A program made the position numbers and the translations under genes. A stretch of 64,000 nucleotides of DNA from Shewanella putrefaciens (GTDB lineage: Bacteria > Pseudomonadota > Gammaproteobacteria > Enterobacterales > Shewanellaceae): NCBI RefSeq assembly GCF_016406305.1, contig NZ_CP066369.1, positions 3,862,501 to 3,926,500 on the forward strand, read 5' to 3'. The notes under the pieces are model-generated. The model was not told the origin of the DNA. It searched no databases and worked only from the letters and a program-made list of their open reading frames with translations. Shown here in pieces: positions 53,986 through 63,463 of the stretch (its first letter is position 1; each line of letters begins with the position of its first letter).

Positions 53986-55404
53986 ATGCGGATACCTTTT
54001 CGCCAAATGCACTCTTTTACCGTGCTTATGCTCGCCATGTTTATGGCCCAACTGAGCGGTTGCGCTACCACATCGGCAAGCCCATCGACCACAGATTTCA
54101 GTGCTCCAGCAGATGAGGTGAGCAAGGATAACAAGGACTCAAAGCAACAGCACGAGGCACCGCCCGCCGTGGTTGAGCAGTACAGCGACGTGTGGGAAAA
54201 AATCCAGCACGCCAATACCATTGACGTACATGACGATGCCGAAGTGCGTAAACAGCGCAACTTTTTCGACGATAAACAAAAGTTTATGAACCAAGTCGGC
54301 GAGCGCGCCGAGCCATTCTTGTATTACATCGTCAGCCAACTCGAAGCCCGTAACATGCCATTAGAATTGGCCTTATTACCCATAGTCGAGAGTGGTTATA
54401 ATCCGCTGGCCCAGGCCAATGGCCCCGCCGGATTGTGGCAGATGATCCCCGCCACAGGGCGTAATTTTGGCCTCACCATCAACTCGGCCTACGATGGCCG
54501 CAAAGATGCGCTGGCCTCAACCGATGCCGTGCTCGACTATCTACAGCATTTATACGACACCTTAGATAAAGACTGGATCAACGCCGTCGCCGCCTACAAT
54601 ACCGGTGAGCTAGTGATTAAGGCCGCCATAGATAAGAACAAAGCTAAGGGCAAACCGACGGATTTTTGGTCCCTAGGCATTCCCGCCAAGCGAGTACAAA
54701 CTGTGCCTAAGTGGTTGGCATTTATTCAAATTATTCGCGCTCCCAACCATTACAATCTCAAAGTGCCACCGATTGCTAACCGTCCTTTCTTAGATAGAGT
54801 CCCCGCCCCCAATGGCGTAGATATCGGCCAGATAGCCAATGCCGCCGGGCTTAGCAAGGCAGAATTTAAAACCTACAACCCTGGTTTTCGTCAAGGAGTG
54901 ATCCCGAGCAAAGGCAAATATCAAATCGCCCTGCCGCTGGAAAACATAGGTCAATATCAAGAAAACCACGATAAGCTCTACGCCCAAAAACGCTATGACA
55001 GCCAAAGTTATATCGTCAAATCCGGCGATAGCTTAGGTGAAATTGCGGCTAAATTTGATATCTCAGTCAGCGCCTTAAAACAAGCCAATAACCTCACATC
55101 GGACCGAATAAAAGTAGGCCAAGAGCTCACCCTCTTAACGCCTATGGCCGCAAATGATGAAGCTCAAACGAACACGAGTAAAAAGTCATCGTCCAAGGCA
55201 AAAGCGAGCGACACAGCAAGCGCAGCCGCTAACACCGCCGATAAGCCCGCCGTAAAAGCAACGACCTATAAGGTAAAATCCGGCGATTCCTTGGATAAAA
55301 TTGCCCGTAAAAACAAAGTTAAACTGGCTGATTTAATGAAGTGGAACCAGCTCAATGCTAAGAGCATTATTAAACCCGGCCAAGAGCTAAAACTGTCGGA
55401 GTAG
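53986..55404 (+). CDS. mltD: MltD-like lytic murein transglycosylase with two LysM domains
   Basis: About 472 residues from the ATG at 53986, with CAGGA upstream; an earlier in-frame start at 53905 lacks one. Lipobox LSGC makes it a lipoprotein. The SLT domain (about 105-260) has the catalytic Glu in [13 protein letters not shown], followed by [18 protein letters not shown]. Two LysM modules follow near the C-terminus ([19 protein letters not shown] and [19 protein letters not shown]), separated by an Ala/Lys/Ser linker. It cleaves glycan strands to 1,6-anhydro-muropeptides. Confidence 0.92.
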   Translation: MRIPFRQMHSFTVLMLAMFMAQLSGCATTSASPSTTDFSAPADEVSKDNKDSKQQHEAPPAVVEQYSDVWEKIQHANTIDVHDDAEVRKQRNFFDDKQKFMNQVGERAEPFLYYIVSQLEARNMPLELALLPIVESGYNPLAQANGPAGLWQMIPATGRNFGLTINSAYDGRKDALASTDAVLDYLQHLYDTLDKDWINAVAAYNTGELVIKAAIDKNKAKGKPTDFWSLGIPAKRVQTVPKWLAFIQIIRAPNHYNLKVPPIANRPFLDRVPAPNGVDIGQIANAAGLSKAEFKTYNPGFRQGVIPSKGKYQIALPLENIGQYQENHDKLYAQKRYDSQSYIVKSGDSLGEIAAKFDISVSALKQANNLTSDRIKVGQELTLLTPMAANDEAQTNTSKKSSSKAKASDTASAAANTADKPAVKATTYKVKSGDSLDKIARKNKVKLADLMKWNQLNAKSIIKPGQELKLSE

Positions 55405-55418
55405 AACCCAAAAAACAT

Positions 55419-55450
55419 AAAAAAAGCGCTACCTAAAGTAGCGCTTTTTT
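55419..55450. terminator. Bidirectional terminator after mltD
   Basis: GCGCTAC/GTAGCGC with a 5-nt loop, A tract before and T tract after. It serves the transglycosylase (plus) and the DUF4397 gene (minus). Confidence 0.9.
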
Positions 55451-55476
55451 ATTACCCAATGGGCTTAAGCGAACTA

Positions 55477-56847
55477 TTACAGCTTCACTAGGTTATAGCC
55501 AAAGCTAGTTGAAGGATCTCTATTGAGCACCATAGTCACATTGTCTTCATTGCTGAAATCAATTAAATCAGATGCATAAACAACGGTTTTAACACCGTTT
55601 TCCACTGCAATGATTTTAATCGAATACTCGCCCTCTGGCACAATGGCAGACAGAGGACTCGCTGGGTTAAGCGCCGAAATCTTATGTGCAGCGGTTTCAA
55701 TCGTGTCATTCGCCTTTAGGAAATACAGGGTCAAATTCGTCTTATCGGCAAAACTCACTATGTCGAACTTAAAGCTGTAGGGGCTAGGGACCTGAGTTTG
55801 TTTCATCTCCATGGCCTTGATTTGGCTACCCTCATCATTAGTTTGCTCGTAGATAAAGATCGTTTTGATCTCATCTTGGTTCAGGGTAATAAGCACATTA
55901 TCCAGTAACTTATTCTGGGTACCGCTGTCGAACACACTCACACTAAAGTCATTAAATTCAGCATTTTGATAGTTAGTCACCCCAAATGAGGGCACAGCGC
56001 TAAATAGCGTATCTTGCTTATTGCTAACGACTTTCACATCCACAATGTGCGAACCTAACCCATTGAATACACGGTAATCGACACTGGCTTCGAGGGCCAC
56101 ATGGTTACGCACATTGGTGGTTGAATCGATACTGTCTAAGGTAATTTTTGCAGCCGATGCGCCAAAACCTTCCCTAATGATCAACTTATAGGGCACCTTA
56201 GAATTGAACTTAATGTTCGCGGTCGTGTAGGTCACATTGGTCGTTCCCGCGGGTGCGAGGTACAACTTATATTCCCCTGTGTCCATAATTTGCGGCGTAG
56301 ATACTTCGCCATAGGCGACACTGCCCAGCGGATCGGCATCGGCAAAGGTCTCACTCGACTTAGAAATATAGGCATCAAAGGCTTGAGCATGCATAGCCGT
56401 ATTGGCGATTAAAAGTTGCATCTTACTGTTTTCAGCGGTTTCATTAAGCTTATCGAGTTCAGCGCGGGGATAATAAATATTGAGTAGGGCTGGCTCGGTA
56501 AAATCGCCATGTAAGACAAAGAAATGATCTGTTTTATCTTTTAGATCAATATCTTCTTTATAGATAGAAACATCTTTGCCTGTAGCATCTTTAGCCATGA
56601 TATCAATCGCAGCGACACCCGCCTTCGAGGTGAAACGCGGCATAGCGTCCCCATAGCTAACACTTTCGTAGGTTTTATCGGCTATCTTAAGTGCGGTGGT
56701 CGTACTACCAGCCACAGCGTTATAAAATTGCACATAAGTACCACTTTGATCTGTGCTGCCTTCATCTTTATCATCTGAACCACAGGCCGTCATAGCCAAG
56801 CATGCGACGGCAATGGTTGCAAATCCCTTTAATTTACTTTTTATCAT
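55477..56847 (-). CDS. DUF4397 lipoprotein
   Basis: About 456 residues from the ATG at 56847 (AGGG 5 nt upstream); the frame is open further upstream to 56904. The leader ends in AMTACGSDD, a lipobox. The mature protein is built of beta-rich domains of the DUF4397 type, seen in YVQFYNAVAGSTTTALKIADKTYESVSYGDAM and the recurring YKLYLAPAGT pattern. It is probably a surface or periplasmic lipoprotein with a structural role. Monocistronic. Confidence 0.78.
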   Translation of the reverse strand: MIKSKLKGFATIAVACLAMTACGSDDKDEGSTDQSGTYVQFYNAVAGSTTTALKIADKTYESVSYGDAMPRFTSKAGVAAIDIMAKDATGKDVSIYKEDIDLKDKTDHFFVLHGDFTEPALLNIYYPRAELDKLNETAENSKMQLLIANTAMHAQAFDAYISKSSETFADADPLGSVAYGEVSTPQIMDTGEYKLYLAPAGTTNVTYTTANIKFNSKVPYKLIIREGFGASAAKITLDSIDSTTNVRNHVALEASVDYRVFNGLGSHIVDVKVVSNKQDTLFSAVPSFGVTNYQNAEFNDFSVSVFDSGTQNKLLDNVLITLNQDEIKTIFIYEQTNDEGSQIKAMEMKQTQVPSPYSFKFDIVSFADKTNLTLYFLKANDTIETAAHKISALNPASPLSAIVPEGEYSIKIIAVENGVKTVVYASDLIDFSNEDNVTMVLNRDPSTSFGYNLVKL

Positions 56848-57072
56848 TATGTCCCTCATAGACCAGTGAAAAATCAACTTCAGTCTACGCAGATTTGCAG
56901 TCACAACAATGGCTGTTTACCCTAAAAACTAAAACAAATATTTCACAAACTCAAACACTTAACAAACATTTCAACAACAAGTGTCAAAGTGATACAAACC
57001 ACACTTTTTGACCCTGATTTTGATACAAATAGCCTAAACTGTGCCGATGCTAGGGCCGAGTTCGCCCGACGA

Positions 57073-58038
57073 CTATCGCAACTGTTCAGTACCATAAATG
57101 GTTTTTAAGGTATGTTTGAGCCAAGTGATTTTCGGATTGTGGCTGTTTCTTTTATGCCAAATTAACGTAAAGGGAATGGCAAGCTTATCGATATATTCCG
57201 CAGCTATTGGTATGGGCCTGCACACTAACTCAGGGTGCAGCTGCTGTGCATACTTCCCACAATATTGTGGGGCGATTGCCAGCATAGTGTGATTGGGTTT
57301 CGCGGCCATAAAGAGGGACTGCTCAAAACTGGCCAAGGTCAGCACTATATTGCGACTGAGGCCAAGCTCAATAAGCACATCGTCTAAGGCCCAGGTGTCA
57401 CTCTTTTCCCACAGGATATTGATATGGGGATATTTAAGAAAGGTCTCTATATTCCATGCTTCCTGCAATGCTGGGTGATCATGGCGCAAATAGACCATAG
57501 GAAGATCGGTAAATAACACTTCAAAATCGATAAAATAGGGCAAGAGATCGAGGGATTCCTTAGAACGCGGATGACTTTCACGGCCGGTAAACCCCATATC
57601 GGCTTCGCCGCGCACTATCGCCTCCAATGAGTCATAATCCCAATTTCTCACCTTCACTTTAGCATCGGGATATTGCCCATAAATAGCCTGCGTTAACTCA
57701 TTGAGCATGATGAGCAATAACGGCGATTCGAGCACGAGTTCAAAGGTCAGCCCCTTGGTCATCTCGTCACCGCGCTTTGCCATCAGTTGTTTGCCCATTT
57801 GCAACCAATCCGATAGCTCTTGCTCCATACCGTGCGCCAATGGTGTTAATTGAAACCCCTGCGGCGTTTTGACAAACAGGGGATCGTCAAACCAATCCCG
57901 CAGTTTTGCCAAGGCTTTACTGACGGTCGAAGGGGTAACATTCAGCGTCTTGGCGGCCCTAGAGACACTTCGCTCCTGCAATAAAAGCTGCAAAATAAAC
58001 AATAAGTTAAGATCTAACCGCGTCAGAGATTTGCTCAT
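57073..58038 (-). CDS. LysR-type regulator of the adjacent MFS gene
   Basis: About 321 residues from the ATG at 58038, preceded by AGGAAATTG (spacing slightly long). Helix-turn-helix [38 protein letters not shown] and an effector domain follow. The start overlaps the end of the MFS gene by 32 bp on the same strand, so the two are transcribed together (MFS first). That is unusual for LysR proteins, which more often diverge from their target. Confidence 0.88.
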   Translation of the reverse strand: MSKSLTRLDLNLLFILQLLLQERSVSRAAKTLNVTPSTVSKALAKLRDWFDDPLFVKTPQGFQLTPLAHGMEQELSDWLQMGKQLMAKRGDEMTKGLTFELVLESPLLLIMLNELTQAIYGQYPDAKVKVRNWDYDSLEAIVRGEADMGFTGRESHPRSKESLDLLPYFIDFEVLFTDLPMVYLRHDHPALQEAWNIETFLKYPHINILWEKSDTWALDDVLIELGLSRNIVLTLASFEQSLFMAAKPNHTMLAIAPQYCGKYAQQLHPELVCRPIPIAAEYIDKLAIPFTLIWHKRNSHNPKITWLKHTLKTIYGTEQLR

Positions 58039-59206
58039 TAGGTACAATTTCCTGCAATTTAGGCACCGCCAATATCAGTGCTATGCTCACCAATGCACCG
58101 ACGGCTAAGATCAGCAATAGTATATTAATGGCACTCACACCGAGCAGACCCATCACCCAAATATAACAAGCCGAGGCGCACACTTGAGCAATTCCCAGCA
58201 GTGAACTCGCCACCCCAGCCCGAGAGGCAAATGGGCTAAGCGCCTGACTCATTGTCACTCCGAATCCAATTGCAAATCCTGAGCATACTAAACCAAAACC
58301 GACTAGGTTGATGGTGTCACTCAACCAGTGCAATTGGGTCAAGATAAACACTAAGGCCGCCGCGGCAAATAAAGCCTGGGAGATCAGCATTAAGGTTTTT
58401 TCTTTACAGCGATTAAGCAAAAAAGGCGTGGAGAAGGAAGCCACCATACTCACCAACGCTGTCATCGCCATGGTATTGGAATATTGACCGCGGTCAAACC
58501 CCATTTGCCCCATAATAAGCATAGGTGAAACATTCACATAGCTGAGAATCGTCGTCACCCCTAGCGTAGTAATGATTACCCGGCTAATAAAGAAACGCTG
58601 CTTAAAGGATTCCCTAGGTTCATTCGTACCCGCAGTAGCCGCTTGTAACCGCAGTTTAGGAGAGGTTTCGCGCAGGACAACAACACATAGAAACAAGACC
58701 AATAATCCCATGCCCACCATAGTATTAAACAGGCTAGGCCAAGGAAATTTCAGCATGATTAAGTGGCCAATCACAGGGGCTATCACGGGGACAATACAAG
58801 TCACCCCATTGATCATCGAGAGCACTTTTGCCCGGCGCTGTTCGTCTAATACATCACGTAAAATCGCAAAAGCCACAACATAACAAGCACCTGCACCAAT
58901 TCCCTGGGCGAATCGCGCCATTAAAAAGAGGTCGCTCGTCTGTGCGCTCCCCGCAAGGTAGGACGCAATCGCGAACAGTAGCGCCCCAAACAATGTAATA
59001 GGTTTGCGCCCTATTCTGTCGGCTAAACTCCCGGCAAACAACATAGTCGTCGCCATCCCCGCAAGATACATAGAAAAAGCAATATGCAGCTGAGCCTCAC
59101 TCGCCCCTAAATCCTGAGCGATTTGCGGTAAGCCGACCAAGTACATATCAATCCCCGTCGGATACAGGAGCACTAAACTAAAACTACACAAAAGATATCG
59201 AAACAT
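58007..59206 (-). CDS. MFS drug efflux protein, Bcr/CflA type
   Basis: About 399 residues from the ATG at 59206; an in-frame GTG two codons earlier is also possible. Twelve TM segments. The MFS signature [17 protein letters not shown] is at residues 60-76, preceded by the Bcr/CflA-type [25 protein letters not shown]. It exports drugs by proton antiport; substrate unknown. The overlapping LysR gene is likely its regulator. The 457 bp upstream is intergenic. Confidence 0.92.
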   Translation of the reverse strand: MFRYLLCSFSLVLLYPTGIDMYLVGLPQIAQDLGASEAQLHIAFSMYLAGMATTMLFAGSLADRIGRKPITLFGALLFAIASYLAGSAQTSDLFLMARFAQGIGAGACYVVAFAILRDVLDEQRRAKVLSMINGVTCIVPVIAPVIGHLIMLKFPWPSLFNTMVGMGLLVLFLCVVVLRETSPKLRLQAATAGTNEPRESFKQRFFISRVIITTLGVTTILSYVNVSPMLIMGQMGFDRGQYSNTMAMTALVSMVASFSTPFLLNRCKEKTLMLISQALFAAAALVFILTQLHWLSDTINLVGFGLVCSGFAIGFGVTMSQALSPFASRAGVASSLLGIAQVCASACYIWVMGLLGVSAINILLLILAVGALVSIALILAVPKLQEIVPNEQISDAVRS

Positions 59207-59684
59207 AGCCACCTAGCAAAAAGCCACCTCACCCATAAGTTGGCCCTAGGGTAGTTTTGTTATGCCGCACTAGCGAGTGGCATTTTCGACAACAGGTATT
59301 TCCATTTACGACTGATGCCGTTAATCCCTTCGCATATCTGAAAGTCCGCATTTTACAACCACACATCTAAATGATTTCACAAAGTGATTTAGCTATGGAG
59401 GCTAAATAAAAATTTCTTTTTAAAAGTCTCTTATTAGCTTCAGAGTATTTGGGTTCGTAAATAACATTAAAGCGCTGCCACGACTTTAGCTAATGCAGAA
59501 ATATTATTGTAAATAATGGGTAAAATTAAAAAGCGACGCGCACAGGGAGTCCACATGATCTGTTCTATACTTTGGTCTCAGTATCACGCTATAGCATATA
59601 TGTCGACTAAGATATTACCGTGAGTGCTCAACCTAAAAGTCTACAACGTAAGTAGTTGATTTTATGAAAATCGAGGATGGCATT
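59207..59684. other. Intergenic region between divergent MFS and secreted protein genes
   Basis: A region of 478 bp with AT-rich tracts. A CACTAGCGAGTGGCATTTTCGAC stretch and a 22-codon frame near 59554 are too weak to call. Promoters of both flanking genes must lie here. No repeat element was found. Confidence 0.3.
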
Positions 59685-61931
59685 ATGAATGCTTTGCTGT
59701 TTAAAACCGTGAGGAGCAAGCTCGCACAATTTCAAACTATATTCATTATTTTATTTTTTTGTACAACATCGACATTTGCCAATACTTGGCCGCAGGAGAT
59801 CACCACCCCGAGTGGCACTATCATAGTGTACCAACCTCAGCCTGAAAGCCTGATCGGGAATTTGCTGCAAGGACGCGCTGCGATGTCACTTGAATTAAAA
59901 GATAATTCAGAACCGATATTTGGTGCATTTTGGTTTAGTGCAAAAATTGATACCAACGGCGATGAAGACAGTGCCTTAGTACATAATGTCAAAGTGACTA
60001 AAGTCACTTGGCCGGATTCAGACGAGAAAGACGAAGCACGCTTTACTGAAATAGTCGACCAACAATTAGCCAAAACCAGTTTCGATATCTCAATGTCTCG
60101 ACTGTCTGCCAGCTTAGAAACAGCAGAGCAAAGCCAACAAAGTTTAGAAAACCTTAAACATGATGCGCCAAAAATAGTGTTTAAAGAACAGCTAGCAGTA
60201 TTACTGCTGTTTGATGGAAAGCCTAAGTTTACCGATATTGAAAACAGCCAGTTTGAGCGCGTACTCAACACTCCGTTTGCCGTTGCACGCGATAAAAAAT
60301 CTGGTGCTGTGTATTTAAGCTCTGGTGCGCTCTGGTATCAGGCTAAAGACCCTATGGGACCATGGACTATTACCACCCAGCCACCAGCCGAACTGGTTAA
60401 AATAGCCCCAAAAACCAGTGATGCCAAACCCGCGACGATTCCAGAAATTGTGGTGGCCACCGAACCGACAGAGTTAATCTCGACCACAGGTAAACCAAAT
60501 TGGCAATCACTGACTGGCGGCAAACTACTCTATGTAACAAACACCGAAACCCCTTGGTTAAGAGATGTGAGTAAGAATGAAATGTACATCTTACTATCGG
60601 GACGTTGGTTTAAATCAAACTCAAAATCAGGCCCATGGGCATTTGTACGCGCCGATCATCTACCAGACAGTTTCAAGGAAATCCCACCTGATTCCGATAT
60701 TGGCGGTTTACGCGTGTCGGTAGCGGGCACAGACGAAGCACAAGATGCTATGTATGACGCGCAAATTCCTCAAACGGCGGCCATTAAGCGCAGTAATGCC
60801 AGCTTAACGGTCGAGTATGACGGTGAACCCAAATTTGAAGCCATTCCAGGCACTCAAATATCCTATGCGGTTAACACAGCAGCCCAAGTATTGCTGATCG
60901 ACAAACATTACTATGCGGTCGATAACGGTGTCTGGTATGAGTCAAGCTCTGCCAAGGGACCATGGAAAGTGGCCGATAAAGTGCCAAGTGATGAAATAGC
61001 TAAAATTCCCCCTAGCTCACCCGTGTATAACACCACTTATGTGCAAATTTATGACTCTACACCTGAGGTGGTCTACGTTGGTTATACTCCAGGTTATATG
61101 TGGTCGTTCCCCTATTATGGTGTTCCCATATACGGCACAGGTTGGTATTACACGCCTTACTGGGGCGCAGGTTACTACCCAAGACCCCCAACATGGGGAT
61201 TCCATGTCGGTTACAATCCATGGACAGGATGGAACTTCGGCGTGAGTTGGAGTAATGGCTTCTTTACTGTTGGGATAGGGTGGAGCGAGCATTGGGGAAA
61301 CTATGGATCGGGCTGGTACGGTGGCGGTGGTTATAGACCCCCAGTGTTTATCAATAACGGCGATATCAATATTGGCAACAGTATTAATATCGGCAACCGC
61401 AACAAGATAGATCACCACATCAGCAACAACAATTTGCGGGCCAACCAATTAGGTCAAGTAAACTTGTATAACCGTGCCAACAATCGGGCGCGTAATGCCG
61501 ACCCTGCGGTAGTTCAACGTGATATGCAAAGAGCTAAGGCCAGCAGTACCCGTGATAACAATGTTTATGCAGACAAAAATGGTAATGTATCACGCCTGCA
61601 AGACGGTAAATGGCAAGACAGAAATCAGGGGCAATGGAAGCCTCAGGAATCTATTCAGCGACTCGACACTATTGGCTTGCAGCATGAAAAAGGCCAACCA
61701 TTAACCGATGCTCAACGGGATAAAATGCGTCAGGAAACCGAACATCATCAAGTAATTACACCAGAGTATCGCCCGCAGACGTCAGCGGACCGTTCTGCAA
61801 CTATGCAGAACTATGGTTCTTCGGCTACACAGACGAGAGACCATCAAAGCTTGCAGCGAGCACAAAGTGCGCGTCAACGAGGCACGGTGAGAGAAATGGG
61901 TCGTATGAGTCAGGGGGCTAGGCGACGTTGA
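59685..61931 (+). CDS. Large exported protein with GPW repeats and a Trp/Tyr/Gly-rich core
   Basis: About 748 residues from the ATG at 59685, with GAGG upstream. A signal peptide ends in TSTFANTW. Three copies of a 40-60-residue unit recur with the pattern Y/W-x-x-S-x6-GPW (GALWYQAKDPMGPW, RWFKSNSKSGPW, VWYESSSAKGPW), spaced about 110-180 residues. Then comes a region rich in Trp, Tyr and Gly (about 455-565, WNFGVSWSNGFFTVGIGW), then Asn-rich turns (INIGNSINIGNRN), and a basic, Arg-rich end. Homologues are annotated as carbohydrate-binding-like by memory, but the function is unproven; a surface or matrix role is a guess. Confidence 0.78.
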   Translation: MNALLFKTVRSKLAQFQTIFIILFFCTTSTFANTWPQEITTPSGTIIVYQPQPESLIGNLLQGRAAMSLELKDNSEPIFGAFWFSAKIDTNGDEDSALVHNVKVTKVTWPDSDEKDEARFTEIVDQQLAKTSFDISMSRLSASLETAEQSQQSLENLKHDAPKIVFKEQLAVLLLFDGKPKFTDIENSQFERVLNTPFAVARDKKSGAVYLSSGALWYQAKDPMGPWTITTQPPAELVKIAPKTSDAKPATIPEIVVATEPTELISTTGKPNWQSLTGGKLLYVTNTETPWLRDVSKNEMYILLSGRWFKSNSKSGPWAFVRADHLPDSFKEIPPDSDIGGLRVSVAGTDEAQDAMYDAQIPQTAAIKRSNASLTVEYDGEPKFEAIPGTQISYAVNTAAQVLLIDKHYYAVDNGVWYESSSAKGPWKVADKVPSDEIAKIPPSSPVYNTTYVQIYDSTPEVVYVGYTPGYMWSFPYYGVPIYGTGWYYTPYWGAGYYPRPPTWGFHVGYNPWTGWNFGVSWSNGFFTVGIGWSEHWGNYGSGWYGGGGYRPPVFINNGDINIGNSINIGNRNKIDHHISNNNLRANQLGQVNLYNRANNRARNADPAVVQRDMQRAKASSTRDNNVYADKNGNVSRLQDGKWQDRNQGQWKPQESIQRLDTIGLQHEKGQPLTDAQRDKMRQETEHHQVITPEYRPQTSADRSATMQNYGSSATQTRDHQSLQRAQSARQRGTVREMGRMSQGARRR

Positions 61932-62028
61932 TAGTCAAATAACCTTCAGCGGTTCGATGCCTAGATCCCAAAACAAAAATGGAACTTTAGTAAATAGCAA
62001 AACTTTCAACACAAAAGCGACAGGAGTT

Positions 62029-62466
62029 CACCTCCCCCTGCGAAGTTGCTGAAGGGCTTAGAAGACTCTTCATTGAAAGGATTGCGCGTGACGCAGATAG
62101 GACGTCTGCGTAACTTTCGGGGAAGGGGCGAATGAAAATCGGTGATTTTCGCGCTTATGAACGAGAGGCAGGGACTGCCGAACTGGAGTGCTTTACATGG
62201 ATGTAAAGCGTAGCTATCGGAAGCGTTAGCTATTTTCGAATAAGCACGAAGCCACTAACCAATGCATGTAACTTCGCTAGGGTGAGTGCTGCGTAGCAGC
62301 GTTACGAACGAGAGCCATGGATGGCGAACTGGCAGTTAAACAAGGACGTTGTTCGACAAGGACTCTTGTTAAAAAAGAGGCAAAAGAGGAACAGGCGCTT
62401 TTCCCCTTTTGGTCGACTCTTGATTAAAAAATCAGGGGGTGAAGCCCCACGACTTTGACTTTGATC
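62029..62466 (+). repeat. Dispersed modular repeat, copy R2, with seven-hairpin core
   Basis: Starts CACCTCCCCCTGCGAAG and ends with GGGGTGAAGCCCCACGAC, the ends shared with R1 and R3. The core holds seven short hairpins in a row: ACGCAGA/TCTGCGT, GAAAATC/GATTTTC, GGCAG/CTGCC, CTTTACAT/ATGTAAAG (62191-62208), TAGCTA/TAGCTA, GCTGC/GCAGC and GCCAT/ATGGC (62314-62325). Five show GGA at or next to the tip. No coding frame is credible. The copy is 438 bp, longer than R1 and R3. Confidence 0.7.
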
Positions 62467-62613
62467 TTGACTCTGATTTAAAAGCAAAAAAGAGTTATGC
62501 CTGTCCGATCTTTTGCAATTTACTCCAACGCCCCGCGGCAACTTCGCAGGGGATCTGTGTTATCTGTAGCTATCGTGTTAAAAATTTATATTTAATCATA
62601 CTGTTATTAGTAT

Positions 62614-63006
62614 TTACAGCTTTTCAATTCCATTAAATGAAGCGGCCAATTGTTGAAGCTCACCCGTTTCATGAAGCCACAAATACACAGTGTCCAAAAT
62701 CCGGCCTGATTCCTTGATAAAAACCATTTGGTCGCCTAACCCATTGCCCGCAATCGCGACCGCATTATCGGGGAAATGGTGAAACCCTTTGCACAACTCA
62801 GTTTCATAAAGGATATGATTGCAAGTGCGGGAAATTCGTTTTCTATCAGAAGTATCTTTAATCGGATACAACTCCCAATCATCTTCTGCTGTAACGGCTT
62901 CGCCACCATTATCCAATTTCATCGCTTCACGATATTCGCGTGGCAATGTTGCACCCAACTCTTGTTCAGTTAGGACTAATTGTTCTTCCGATAATTCAAA
63001 AGGCAT
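62614..63006 (-). CDS. SMI1/KNR4 (SUKH-1) family protein
   Basis: 130 residues with AGGAGAG 5 nt upstream of the ATG. The SUKH-1 pattern is visible: LSEEQLVLTEQELGATLPREYREAMKLDNGG at the N-terminus, then DDWELYPI, HHFPDNAVAIAGNGLGDQMVF, and the C-terminal VYLWLHETGELQQLAASF. In many bacteria SUKH proteins are immunity factors for polymorphic or contact-dependent toxins; no toxin or secretion genes are near. It is an orphan gene with a repeat element on each side, in opposite orientation, and looks accessory. Confidence 0.85.
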   Translation of the reverse strand: MPFELSEEQLVLTEQELGATLPREYREAMKLDNGGEAVTAEDDWELYPIKDTSDRKRISRTCNHILYETELCKGFHHFPDNAVAIAGNGLGDQMVFIKESGRILDTVYLWLHETGELQQLAASFNGIEKL

Positions 63007-63090
63007 CAGCCTCTCCTTAGCTATTTAACTATCCTGACAATTTATTTATTGAGTAAACAATGTCTTGCCGCAAATTAGATTTCATTCAAA

Positions 63091-63325
63091 TCAAAGTCAA
63101 CGTCGTGGGGCTTCACCCCACACCCGACCAAGGAGGACTGCTCGTCCTATCCTCCTTGGATGCTCCAAGACGTCCCCCAACGGAGTTGAAAGCCCCTTGG
63201 GCATTTAGCGTCCTTATGCTATCGCGTCAGACGCTCATCCCTGATTCGACTGACGCTATCTCGGCATCCATGCCTCGCTCACGCAACGAACGCAAATGCC
63301 CTGCGGCAACTCCAAGGGGAGGGTG
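63091..63325 (-). repeat. Dispersed modular repeat, copy R3, inverted
   Basis: Read on the minus strand it begins CACCCTCCCCTTGGAGTTGCCGCAGGGC and ends in GGGGTGAAGCCCCACGACGTTGAC; the left end in plus coordinates is 63091. Core hairpins include GGCAT/ATGCC around GG (63263-63274 on plus as GGCATCCATGCC) and a perfect pair CCAAGGAGGA/TCCTCCTTGG. It is shorter than R1 and R2 in the middle. Confidence 0.75.
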
Positions 63326-63463
63326 TAATCTTTAACATCAAATGTATGCCTATCCGTTCTTTGGCAACCGTGGATTACTTAATAAAAAACAGGAAATCGT
63401 AGCATTAATATATATCTGCTCGCTCTTTCTGATACTGCGTTCACTAAGATTTTTATAATGACT

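Noticed and set aside
59554..59622. 22-codon frame upstream of the large exported protein
   Set aside because: Too short, no conservation evidence; GGGAG before it may be chance.
62060..62330. Calling the hairpin row a CsrB-type sRNA gene
   Set aside because: No promoter or terminator is visible and the shared ends with R1/R3 show it is a repeat; kept only as a hypothesis.
62302..62636. Open frames on both strands
   Set aside because: They run through repeat R2 and the AT-rich spacer; no ribosome site or family match.
63060..63335. 91-codon plus-strand frame
   Set aside because: It is the reverse side of repeat R3 and shares residues with the R1 frames.
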